64,000 nucleotides of DNA from Marsupella aquatica (Eukaryota > Marchantiophyta), in assembly GCA_973895155.1 (NCBI GenBank), contig OZ316892.1, positions 5,208,001-5,272,000 of the forward strand. Direction: 5' to 3'. The notes beneath the pieces were generated by a model. The model did no database searches. It was not told the origin of the DNA and worked only from the letters and a program-made list of their open reading frames with translations. Shown here piece after piece: positions 12,530 through 24,022 of the stretch; the first letter of the stretch is position 1; each line of letters begins with the position of its first letter. The translations under genes were made by a program, and so were the position numbers.

Positions 12530-12680
12530 GATTATTACTCTGAAGTCCGGGTCTATAGCTGGGTGAGCATGATTATCTTCTATCTAAGGTTTGGGTCTAT
12601 AGATGGGTGAGCTATGATGATCTCTTTATCGGTTTCAAAGCAAACATTTTCATTAATCTAAAGCCGGGTATGAAGCGATC
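12530..12680. repeat. Short direct duplication, about 60 bp
   Basis: GGGTCTATAGCTGGGTGAGC and a near-identical GGGTCTATAGATGGGTGAGC each stand beside ATGAT and a T-rich tract. It may be the tail of the SINE-like unit just upstream. Confidence 0.4.
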
Positions 12681-15600
12681 ATCTACACATAGATCTCATT
12701 GTTAGTAGGGCAGTTAAACTGCCTCACATTTGGTCACATTCAGATTGCTTGCCTCATAACGGACTAGGCTTTTGTCTCCAACTTTTACAGTTTTGTTTGG
12801 ACCATGTACGTGACAAATAAACCGGAGCACAAGTTGTAAGTAATCATGCACAGTCGAGTTCAGCTGCTTTGCATGGCATTGGATCCCAGCCACTTCACAA
12901 ATCATCAACAACTCCCTGGTCGGCCTTTTGGAGGATGGAATCCTGAGATATCAATCGGTTAGGATCCTCCGACGAAATCAAAATAAACCTGGAGCTAGTG
13001 AAGATGATTGTCTTCGCATGGATTGATTCTATTGGGCCTTCTGAAAATTTAAACTATTCCCTGGAGCCCTACCTTCAACAGTAATTCTAGGTTTGCCGGT
13101 AAACAGTACATGTGATGGTGCACAATCAGACAAGGCGCTGACGATTGTCGTCCTCTCCACCTTCCAATTCAAGTCCAATGCCAGTGACCCTTTCCCTCAG
13201 GAAATGGTACAAGTTTGTTCGTAAAAATCAAGTTATCACCGATCAAGGGCAAAATTGTACAGATCCGGTGGTGAGTGGCTCGATCAGTAAATGCCACGAA
13301 TTTCCGAATTTGTCCCTTCTAAAAACTAGTGTTTGTCGGCTTTATGAAACGAAGCAAGCCGCGGATACATCATGGACGTGCTACATGATGTGCCTCTGGC
13401 TCCTTTATTAGTCGTACTACCGAAAGATATCTGTGACCATATGAGAATTCCTCGTTTCTAGCCCAAGAGTGACAGTGGATGGAGAGCTTCTGCACCAGAC
13501 TGGGGCTAAAGACTAAATGAAGTCCCTCGATCGGAAAATAGCCGAAAAAAACAGATACAGGAGGCTTGAAGGTATTTGACACGAAAGATTTCATCAGAGA
13601 AATTTCCCAGTCAAAGTTTCTTTAAATATCGGGTTTCGTAAGCAATTGTAGAGTGACACGCATTTCTTTATCACTAGAAACAAGCTCAGATATTTGCGAA
13701 CAGGTGCACTCTCTTGTCAACATTTCTTAATGCCACTGCATTATAATAGTAAGAGGGTAAATGTAATTTTTGCTCAAGAGCGAAGTCTGGGCCGCACAAG
13801 AGTGACACAATTAATGGCAATCCATTCATCTAGAACGAGTTAAGATTCCTCTCATTCAACTTTGATGTAGGATTTTGACAGTGTTGTTTTGGGGGAATTG
13901 CGCCATTTTTTATGCATGACTAGATAAACTCTTAATAGCTGGCAGGGTGAAGAGTGCTGCCTTAGAATTGATGATTCCTACTGAACCTGGTTCATAGGTT
14001 CATGTGGTCCTCAGTTGATTTAACCAAGACTTAAACAGTCGGACCGATTATCATGTCCCAAGATAATATTTACCGTAGCTATGGAAGAGTGACTCATATC
14101 CTAAGCTCAACGAAATCTGGCCATGAAGATATATGGCAAATGAATTTTATAGACAGAAACTGCTGATTGGTTTAGAAAGTAGATATTCAAAGTACCTGCA
14201 TAACGGTAAAAGATAGGTATTTTGCAATCTGAAATAATGGATTGAAATTCTCTACTTTTCTCCTCGTTGTTCTCAAATCTGCACACCCCTGTCGAGTTTT
14301 AACGAAAGTAGTTTATTACCTCTAGAGGGCAGAGCCTGAGAGGATTTACAAAGGACAAAATGCACCCACAAGTCATAGCAACTTCTTGGTGTGGATATTA
14401 TTTGTGACTTAATATAATTTGCTTGAAAATTCTTCCTGCAAGCTCAAAAATAGTTTGATGTACAAAAGGTAAAATTTGTGAACCCATGCTCTCTCGAGTG
14501 CTCTGAGGACGAGTCTGAGGAAACATTAGTGGAAGTGTTTCGTGATGTGCTTGATTTTCTTTTTTAATATTTTTTTCAACCTTGAAAGATATCATTAAAT
14601 TCCATTCAAATGTGCATGACTTGGAGCACTCACAAGCAAGCAATGCATCGTCCTGTCAATCTTTTCGTATGACTACAGCAGAACAATCACGAGGGACGCG
14701 AGTTATTAGTCACGAATTATATCAGATTGATAGTAAGACATTACAACGTAGCAAACTGCAAACCTCTTCTAACAAAGCTATGGCAATGAACCGCGGCATC
14801 ACTTAATGACTATGGACCGCTAATATGATTGTGCATGTGCCTGAACCAAACGAACAGCGACGCAGAACCAGGCAGATCCGTCATGATCCCAAATTACTTC
14901 ATGAGAGGACGGAATAACGGCCAGCCACAATATTGTACCACATTGTAGATCATCTGGAACGCATCTCTATCACCCGTCTAAATCATGTACGTATAGATAA
15001 CCCTTGGGCCAAGGTCCCACAGTGAAACTGATCAAAACTTTCCTCTGAAAAATTACCTTGGCCATGCTCTAATTAGATCAGCTAAGGAACTATATATTAC
15101 TGTCAATCAATTTAACCGATGAGAACATCTTTCAGAAACATTCTTCTCAAGATAATGTTAAGAGATCATGTCCAATTAAATGAGGTGCCCTAGCTGATTC
15201 TGCCATCTCCATAACCATATATGAACATCCAGTTTTTCGACTACAGCACGTTTAAGTACCACGGATTTGTTGCACACTTCGAGCATACCACAAGATAAAC
15301 AATCCCTCGTTTCGCATGCTCACCGAACACCCGTGCTATTTGACTTTGAGCTCTACTTCCCTGGAGGTGTAAGCTTCGGCAGCCGGTCTTCACAACAACA
15401 GCAAAAACTCAAGCTCACAACTAGCTATGGATAACCAAATTAAGACATATTTGCTGTCCGATGTGTCTAAGATGGATGCTTCACACGGTATTAATACCGG
15501 ATCAGACCAGTCAAGAGTTCGTGCCTAGCTTTCGAGGGCAAATTAATGCAGCATGTAAAAACATTCTAGATTGAAACACTAATCCAGGAATTGTCCTGGG

Positions 15601-16681
15601 AAACTGTTTGCAAAGGTAGAAAAATAATTGATTGACATCTTGTTTATGTTGGTGGTGATATATAATACGTGCGCTTGCGGTCAATTCCCTCTAGAGCCAA
15701 AGTCTTGACTACTAAACTGGAGATAATATATCTGGACTACTCTACCTCCCGTGCACATGAAGAAATAGTTCGAGATCTATCAGAAATGTACTGTAGCTAG
15801 ATATACACATCATATCTAAAACAGGGGGTGCAACCAACATGATTGCACTCATTGCCTGATTTCCTCGGATCGATCGATCTTCCTGAAGCGCGCTGAAAAC
15901 ACTTGACAATCTGGACACAAATACAAGTGACCGCCTGAACAGTGCTCCGGCGCACCAATCCTCCTCATCCGTCCCTAAGATGGGGCATCGTTCCAAGAAT
16001 AAAAACAGCGACTGTTTCAATAATGCTCGCGGTGGCTAGCACGTATATAGCTGGCCTACGATCTATGTTTGTACATAGACTCGGCGAACAAAGAATCCAC
16101 ATCCTTGCAAAATATTGCTCCAGGTCGATCCTTGGACCGGCCTCCCTCCCCACTATTGTGCATGATCTTCTATAATCACTGAACAGCATGTAACTCGCAG
16201 TATTCCCCCTTTTGCATGTCAAGCTTTCGCTGGCGAGATAGTTGAATCTTTCCCCGGGGCCGATGGACGCTGCCACGGTTTATGCGGGGAAATCTTTGAA
16301 CAGTACGTAAGCGTTACGAAATGTACTTTGTCGTACAACAGCTGGGCAGCCGCCAATTCAACCTGCAACAGGGATACATCTCTGTCATAGATTTCGTGCA
16401 AATTTGGCTTCCTAACTGTACTTACTCTTTGTCAAAGTGTGGGACCAAAATTGGTTATCGCAGACGAAACCACCATTACGAACGGTGACTGTTAGCCTCC
16501 ACGACTGGACCATTCTATAACTTGACCACCGACTTGACCACAAATTGTACCGAGAGAAGTCAGATTTAATGATCAATTAACGAGGGTGCCTGGAGAAGCA
16601 CGGTCGATCCGTAGAGGCATTTGGCACGGAATGACGTAGTCACGGAATTAAATGCGCCACATCGATCGAAAACAATGTCGG
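12681..16681. other. Intergenic, no gene seen
   Basis: Only short frames without domains or splice partners. No RNA gene or ordered repeat recognised. Confidence 0.5.
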
Positions 16682-17200
16682 TGATTTCAGAATTCAGACA
16701 CATACTGATTTTTTCTTGCCCAATTATAATTAAGTTTTCGGAGGAAATATTCTCCTCAGAAAGCGGGTCAGCCGTTCGGAAAAGGAAGTTAGACGCTTTG
16801 AAAAACTGTGGACCAGTTGTACAAAACTGCTAAACAAGCTAGCTGAGCTGGTGCACGGTACTGGTCCATCGTGGGCGCACTGTAGTTACCTCAGACTACT
16901 TTGTTTTGGCGCACTTGGACCGACGCTGGCATAAAATCATGTAGTGATGGAACCGTGCCATGGAGTCGATTAAAAGAGGAGGGCCGCGATTTCAAAATTC
17001 AGACACATTTTGATGCCCTGAAAGCTATCCGGGAAAGCTATCTGACTGAGAGAGTTGAAAATAAAATTCTCCTCAGAAAGCGGGTCAGCCCTTCGGAAAA
17101 GGAAATTAAAGGTTTTGAGAATTAAACTGTGGATCAGTTGCTCACAAAACAAGCGAGCTGAGCTGGTGCAGGGTACTGGGATGGTCCATCGTGGAGCTGT
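16682..17200. repeat. Direct duplication, about 200 bp units, 300 bp apart
   Basis: The second copy (about 16985-17200) repeats the order found at 16682-16890: GATTTCA.AATTCAGACACAT, TTCTCCTCAGAAAGCGGGTC, TTCGGAAAAGGAA, ACTGTGGA.CAGTTG, GAGCTGAGCTGGTGCA and a GGTCCATCGTGG block. The copies are clearly diverged. Neither carries a convincing coding sequence. Confidence 0.65.
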
Positions 17201-18175
17201 CAACCTGTGAGCTGAAATCAACAGACTGTTCATGATGGGACCGAGCACAGGCAACTTGTACGTGAATTCTCAGCTAAGAAAGTAGCAGATTCGACCACGA
17301 TGCCCATGTACTAAAAGTGCAGCTCGGAGCGGGCTTGACATCTATCATTTGCCTGTTGTGAAACAAAAGCAACGGGTATCCTCTCTTGGGCTCAGAAAGA
17401 AAGTTGTCACCGATGCGGACCAAAACTTACGACTTCTAGCCTGTCATCTTGCATTTGCAAGCATTTGGGGCCTTAATATCAGTGGTAAGTTTAAACCGAG
17501 GAGAGTAACTTACAGTCGATTGATCGATCTACTTTGATTGAATATATGTTTACAGTAGCTAAGTATTGCTTGGAAGTTAATTCCACCATACGTAGATTGA
17601 AGATATTCTGACAGAGTCCCCTGCTCGGAGTCGTCTTGGATCGAGCTCCTGTGGATCAGGTCCAATCAAAGATGGATATTATTGTTCTCTGGTGAATAAT
17701 ATGTTATTCAATTCAATGAATCGAGTACCACGTACTTTGTCGATAGGAATTCAAATGTCTGTTCATGGTTGGAACTTACATTTCAAATCGCCACTCTAGC
17801 CAGCTAGTGTTACCGAACGTTTCTGGTTTGAGATGAGGAATTTGTTTTTTGTTTGCCATCTGGTACGTTGTGAAGATTAGTGTACAACTAGATTATAAAT
17901 GCTGCCCGAAATGCTGCAGCTGCGTTAGTCAGCAAAGACGTCCTTCCAGGAATGTAACGATATGACATTACTTACTTTCCCAGTGTTAAAGTAAGCACAT
18001 GCAAATTGGGCATTCAACACACTTGTACTAGGAAGTTCATGCGTAAATGATCAGATTGACTAGATCGTCATGAACCGCTCATAGCATTTTAAGAGTAGAT
18101 GCAATTTGACGGCTGAGTGATTTCATTATCGAATTAATCGTTGTTGTTGTTGTTGTCGTGTGCAGTCACACACCC
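17201..18175. other. Upstream region of expansin gene 2
   Basis: No supported coding sequence. A short TTG microsatellite (about 18141-18156) and an acceptor-like TGTGCAG at 18159-18165 lie just before the start codon, so a 5'-UTR intron is possible. Confidence 0.4.
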
Positions 18176-19972
18176 ATGGCATCTGTACGTCCAAGTCTAG
18201 GACAAATGGTGCAGTTGCGGACAGGAGCAGCGTTGCTGTTGATCTGCATATACAGATTCGTCCTGGCTGTGGGGGCCACACCTTACGATTCTACCGCCTG
18301 GACTGATGCACATGCGACATTTTATGGCGGAGACGATGCTTCAGGCACCATGGGTGAGTAAGCCAGATGCTCAAGGGCTAAATTCAGTCGTTGGTATCAT
18401 AACGGCAATGGTAAAGTTCATCATTGTACGTGCCCTCTCGAATTGACTTTATGCATCCATGGGCAGTCACACTTCTCCCACAAAGTACGACGTAGAGATT
18501 GAGAGTACGTGAGTTTTAGCTAGTGTCCGACGAGATGTAGCGGTGAATGGATCGGACACTAACATGATCTGAGTCCTAAGTACTGTCACTTCATTTTGCT
18601 GCCCATCGATCCCCTGTGCCATGTATAGTAGCTCTTCACTCTTCGTGCATGTACATTGTTGGCCTCAGACATGGAGTATCTCGATCCCGGGTCATAGAGA
18701 AATCTAGATATCACTATCTAGGATCTTTACGATTGCAGCTTATCAACCTGGCCTCCATTGTGAAATGTTTATAATGTCCGTGTACAGGTGGTGCATGCGG
18801 CTTTGGAGACATGTACTCCCATGGCTATGGTACTGCCACTGCAGCTCTGAGTCCTGCTCTTTTCAACAAAGGATTGTCGTGCGGTGCCTGCTACGAAATC
18901 AAGTGCAAAGTCTCTGGTGGAGGATACAGCAAGAAGTGGTGTCACCCAAATGCTGGATCCATCATCATTACAGGAACCAACCTGTGTCCTGCTAACTATG
19001 CTAGAACAACTGACGGCTGGTGCAACCCTCCACGCAGCCATTTTGACTTGGCTTATCCCTCCTTCGCCAAACTGGCTCAGAAAGTGGCAGGCATCATTCC
19101 CATTGAATACCGCAGGTAACGTGTCCTAACTTGAGATGCAGGGACTCCTAACTATACAGGTTCAGCCATTCTATAAACATGGATCAAGTCAGGCGAGCTT
19201 CAAGACCTAATTAACGTTTCCAATGAACCAAACTGTCTTTTTAGTAGTCACCAAGATTTAGCCATGTCTTCCATGACTGTCTTCGTATACTGCAAGTTTT
19301 GCTTAGTCAGAGCAGATTTTATAGATAGATAGTGCACGTCATTTTCACTAATTCCATAAGTAAACAACGTAGCAAACCGACCAACATTGGAATTCTGAAT
19401 TTTGTCGGCGACAGAGGAAACGGGTCTATTCCTAGGTCTTAGCTCTCTGAATCACTGTAGTAAATTGTCACGTACATTTAGAGTCCAGGCCGCACATGCT
19501 TTGACATCAGGGACCTTCCAAAAGTTACCAGCCAAAAGGTCTATCTAGAATGGGATTCCAAGACTTTGGTTTGTTAACAGGTAGATTGAGCAACCAACCT
19601 GATGACTATTCATTAACTTTAGACCTGCCTGCGTACAGGGTGGGATGTAAAAGGCAAGGAGGAATGAGATTCGAGATTGACGGGAACCCTTATTTTAACC
19701 TAGTTCTTGTGTACAACGTTGGCGGAGCTGGTGCCATTAGTGGACTGGCATTGAAAGGAGGCAGTAGTTCTGGTTGGTACACCATGAGTCGCAATTGGGG
19801 CCAAAAGTGGCAAGATCACCATAAGCTCATTGGTCAGAGCCTCTGCTTCAGGGTGACGGTTGAGGGTGGCTTAAGCATGTACGTATATAGTCTCACAGGC
19901 ACTAACTGGGCACATGGATCCACGTTTTACAGCAGCGAGCAATTCGACGCAGATGATCTCCCGCGCCACTAA
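18176..19972 (+). CDS. Alpha-expansin 2 (two introns)
   Basis: Secreted alpha-expansin of about 279 residues. Exons are 18176-18353, 18788-19115 and 19639-19972; both introns are GT-AG and the joins are in phase (178, 328 and 334 coding bases, a multiple of three in total). The first join regenerates SGTMGGACGFG and the second completes the Arg of YRV before GCKRQGG, the two positions also used by gene 3. A signal segment ([16 protein letters not shown]), HATFYGG, the conserved Cys residues, WCNPP and HFDLAYPSF identify the barrel domain; [15 protein letters not shown] and MSRNWGQKW identify the C-terminal domain. The expected action is pH-dependent loosening of primary walls. The C-terminus is unusual, with about eight residues after the position where the family normally ends (QF). 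The start is the first true ATG; an upstream in-frame GTG is not credible in a plant gene. Confidence 0.92.
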
Positions 19973-21708
19973 TATTGATCTCTGATCCCCATCTCTTTGA
20001 AAAGCTGGGCCGCGATCATTCATGGGAGACGTCCACACTCCTCAATCATGTTAACCTCAGCTCATTCTGGGGTTATATAATTACACAAATATTGATCAAT
20101 CTAGTAGCCCCAACTCTGTCATATATTCAAGGTAACGACGCCCAGGAGTTCGAGAGAGATGATTAATTACACATGTGGGTCCTCTTCTCAAAAGCAAGCC
20201 AGGGCTAGGCACTACACATATCCGCCGTGGGTGGTCTGCTCATTGAAACTCCCCAAATAATGCTATATATGATCCATTGATATTGATCTAGACTTAGTTT
20301 TTGGGAATAGTTTAATGGTCTGCTTGGGAGGCTCAGAGACTAGTCAGAATGGATATATGCTTTACCTACATTACTATGTTGCAGACAGCTTTTCCCTTGA
20401 CCTCGAGCCACAATGGCTGGTAGTTTAGTAGCCCTTGCTCGATTCGATGGTCTCCATGTTTCATCAACTGCCGGGAAGTCCACACCAATTAAGGGCACAT
20501 GTCAAAAACTTGCAGATCTGAAAAGATATTGACCTGGCTGGCACGATGTGGGCAAGAGAAGTTGATTGCGTCCCAATAGGGCTGGGGTATAGATGCTTTA
20601 GGAGTTTGGAAGTCAGAATCTATGAATGATGACAACCTCTCATGAATGCCCTGGTGCAGACCGAGGAGACGGTATGATCAAGTGGTCATCTATTGTACTG
20701 TAGAATAGAGGCATTCAGATGAGCTTTTGACATGTATTAGTACGTTTACGTTTACCCGCTCGTTGGAGATAAAGCTTGCTCTCCTGAAACGGTTTTGCAG
20801 TAGACAGTAATCTAGCGTAGTTAGATTGAGATATATAGCCTTCTAGAAGTGGATTTGACGACAAGTTCACTCGAGAGTGAACGTCGACCACAGTTACGCT
20901 GGAACCATCCCTGATGCAAAGATGGAGGCGCGTACCACTGCCTTGAGCAAATTAATAATTCTCGTTATCTTACAGAAGAGTCATCTTAATATGGAAGAAT
21001 TTGCCATAGTGAGCTCTTTAATTTGCAGAGTGCATCTGTAGGATTCTTAGGAAGAAATTCATGTAGTCCGGCCAAGATGGATGCACAAACCAGGTGCTTG
21101 TCTGAGGTGCTCCATTGCATGAAGTGTCTTTAAGGGGGGGGGGGGGGGGGGGGGTTTAGGGTGACCGTTTGTTCTAATATTGATATTTTAATTTATAAAT
21201 GGACTCACATCCAAAGCTTCTATAATTGAATATTTCAGTGAAATTTGTTCACATACATGTTGGGCGCCAATAACAAACTAAGCTTGGGTCATAGAAGTAC
21301 CGAATGACTTGTGTTCATCAAAAACTATAATACATTGTTGTGCCAAAAAATGCGGTGGCCGTCATTCAAATTTGGTTTTGGGTGGAAAGATGAAAACCTG
21401 AAAAAGTTGAAAGGTAGATTATATTTGGTGGTGTGCACTATTTTCCAAGCAAGAAGACAAAGCAGGACCAATCATGACCCTTCATCCAAATATTATTTTT
21501 GTGACAGGGTCAGATCTATCCATACACCTCATCTAAAAAAAGTGATCCTTACACTCCATCTAAAATAAGTGTCTGCCCAAGCTACCCTTGCCTGCCTAAG
21601 TAGATAAAAATTAATTAATTAAAATAATTAAATTTATCTACATTTAAAACATTTAAATTTAAAATTTGGAAAAAAAACCTTTGAAATTTTTGTAAAACTT
21701 TTTAATTC
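19973..21708. other. Intergenic downstream of expansin 2
   Basis: No coding sequence supported. It contains the G21 homopolymer (listed separately) and a very AT-rich tract at about 21600-21700 composed of TTAATTAAA and TTTAAATTT blocks. Confidence 0.5.
21134..21154. repeat. G21 homopolymer
   Basis: Twenty-one consecutive G residues followed by TTTAGGGTGACCG. Such a run can form quadruplex structures and its length is error-prone in sequencing. Confidence 0.95.
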
Positions 21709-21885
21709 AGTTGGCATCTGATGAGGAGCTTGCACAATCTAAATTTGTAAAACTTTTTTCCAAAGTTTTATCTATATAACTTAGAACCTTGATCTTTGTT
21801 CTCATCAATTCACCACTAAGGTGAAGAGAATAACAATGCCTCATGTGTGTCCTAGATTGTGCAAGCTCCTCATCAGATGCCAACT
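21709..21885. repeat. Perfect 33-bp inverted repeat around a 111-bp spacer
   Basis: Bases 21709-21741 are the exact reverse complement of 21853-21885; the arm includes GGCATCTGATGAGGAGCTTG. A transcript would fold into a perfect 33-bp stem. It lies just upstream of the copia insertion at 21956. Perfect pairing with no arm decay suggests recent origin or selection. It has no TIR-type ends or clear target duplication. Confidence 0.8.
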
Positions 21886-21955
21886 ACAAGTTGCACATTC
21901 ACCCCTATTTGAATCAGCAAAAAAATCTTGAAGTTCACTTTATGCTTGGGGGCCT

Positions 21956-22288
21956 TGTTAAGGATTGCTCTTAGTCTTGTGACTCAAAGGTTACGGCACT
22001 TAGGCTAACCACAGTTAGGGTCTTAGCTGAGGTTAGGTTAGTCGTGTTGTGACCTTGTATATACCAAGGCTAGTGTAAGTCGCTGGAGTGGTGTGCTTAC
22101 TCATTGTAACGGAGCAACTTGAGGAAGAGGGAGAGCATGTGTGTTCGTCTACTCTCGAAGTAAAGCTTGAGTGTTCGTGTGGACGTAGCCTTGGAGAAAA
22201 GGTGAACCACGTAGAGATTGTGTCGACTACGTGTGCATGGAATGAATCATGGTTGTATGGTCGTTGCGAATGACGTCTTAGTTCAACA
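21956..22288 (+). repeat. 5' LTR of the copia element
   Basis: 333 bp, TGTTAAGGATTGCTC at the start and TTAGTTCAACA at the end. It contains a TATATA at about 22061 that could serve as the TATA box. Compared with the 3' LTR it has one extra T in GTGTTGTG, and C and G at two CpG sites where the 3' LTR has TG or CA. Confidence 0.95.
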
Positions 22289-22290
22289 AT

Positions 22291-22302
22291 TGGTATCAGA
22301 GC
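22291..22302 (+). promoter_or_regulatory. Primer-binding site (initiator Met tRNA)
   Basis: TGGTATCAGAGC, two bases after the LTR end, matches the site complementary to the 3' end of initiator methionine tRNA used by most plant copia elements for minus-strand priming. Confidence 0.92.
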
Positions 22303-24022
22303 AAGCCTGGGAGGTGACGTTGAGGTGATCAAAATTTTCGTGACGTGTTGGTGACGGTTTTTCCAGCGGTTACGGTCGGTGGATTTAACAGAGTTTTGTC
22401 GCATGGAACTTGGAGGTGTTGGGCTCAACAGATAGATCGGGGCAAGGGCTTTTTGACGGTGCAAAGAAACCTCTGAATGGAGTTTGTGGTGCGGAGAAAT
22501 TCATGTTTCCGTCGTTCTGGATTATTTTGTGATTTGTGTTCGACGGTTTTCTTTGACGGTTCTTTCGGGGGGAGACCTGAGATCGTTTACTCAACGGTGT
22601 GAGCTTTGTGGTGCACGAGGTGATGCATACTATAGCTCAAATCGTAGATCGGGCAAAGCTGATCGTTTTGGTAGTTGGTTTGCTGTCGAAGGTGTAGCGA
22701 GTGTGACGTTCCGAGCAAAAGAGCCGTTCTGAGTTACTGACCGGCTATGGAGACATAGCCTTGGCTGAAGTGGGTTTCTTGACATCACGCTCGGTTTGAG
22801 GGGGAGAATCGCGAAGTGCTACGGCTCAAAGGAGAGATTGCGGCAAGGTGGTCATTTTGAGTCCGGGATTGGCACTTGACGCGGAGTGAAGGCAACATGA
22901 CGGAAATCTTTTCCCTTTCGGGTGCTGCTGACGGCGACGGTGAAATCTGACAACTTTTTCCCGTCGGACATCTTCATTTTCTCATTGAAACGGCAAGGCA
23001 AGAGGTCATTTGATTTTTGCTTTGTACTCAAAACATTTTTAATTTTCTGTGGCCTTTAAGGGCCTCCTTGTGTGTGTATACACACACAAGGTGTGTATAG
23101 CCCTTCCCGGCCCCGTGTACCCCATCGTTACATACCCCCGGCCGGACTTTACCTCGCAGTGGCCGCGGTCGCGAAGCGCCGACCGGCGCGCATACTTGCT
23201 GCTCCCCCTGCCCTCCCTATTTACTCTGGCTTGTCGACTGCCGAGTAGTCGCAGCCGTGACTCGGCTTTACCCTCCCAGCCGCCGGCAGCTGCTCCCGGC
23301 GACTGCCTCGCCCGATACATCCTGCTGCGTATGCAACTGCCCTCGGCCCTTGCGTATCCCCCCCACAACCCTGTATAACGCCTGGCCTTTTAAGACAGTA
23401 TTTTTGTTTAGGGGCTTAGCACCCCCTTTAGGCCCGGTTTTTAAACCTTTTTTCAGGTTTCTTATTGTATGTGCCGCTTCCTGGCACCTGCCGCCCTCCA
23501 AATTAACCGCTCCGATAGGAGGAACGGCCCCCTGTGAGACCTGCCGCACAGTCCAAGGAATATTCTGAAAAAAATAGAGAGCTGTTTTTCGGCTTTTAGT
23601 CGAAGATTCCAAGGTCCGAACGGTAACTTTTTTCGCATCTTTTTTGGTGAGGACGTAGCCACTGAAGCTAGCAACGCGGTGCACCACTCGATTTGCATTT
23701 TCAACGACGGGTGGTACTTGGAATTTTTCTTATTCCCCACGGTGGTCAAAACGGGGGAGAATTTTTGAGTTTTACCCACCCCGATCGAAACGTGAAAAAG
23801 TTTTTCGTCGGAACTTGGTTTTGATTTTGGATTTCAGCATTGGCTTGCTAGGCTGGTGTGCTACGTGGCGGTGACAAGTTTCAAGTTTTTTGGAAAGTTG
23901 TAAAAAACAACATTTTTTCATGATTTGGATTTGAGTCAACGGGACGAAAGGAAGGAAAAAGCGACAAAAAGATATAGGGAGCAATAAAGAAATAGCACGT
24001 GGAGAACGTCGGGAGGACAACA
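22303..24022 (+). other. Unusually long leader with a GC-rich island
   Basis: About 1.7 kb separates the PBS from the gag start. A sharply GC-rich block (about 23045-23530) contrasts with the rest of the element and contains the perfect 26-bp palindrome centred at 23078/23079 (CCTTGTGTGTGTA arm, 23066-23091). Reading frames here on both strands lack ATG starts or domains. The block may be captured foreign sequence or a structured packaging/translation leader; the sequence alone does not decide. Confidence 0.6.

Noticed and set aside
22033-22464. 143-codon minus-strand frame crossing the 5' LTR
   Set aside because: It spans LTR, PBS and leader, shows no domain, and is a chance frame of the element.
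23049-23687. Overlapping frames of 100-140 codons in the copia leader
   Set aside because: No ATG-based start fits and the residue composition reflects GC-rich sequence; no motif recognised on either strand.
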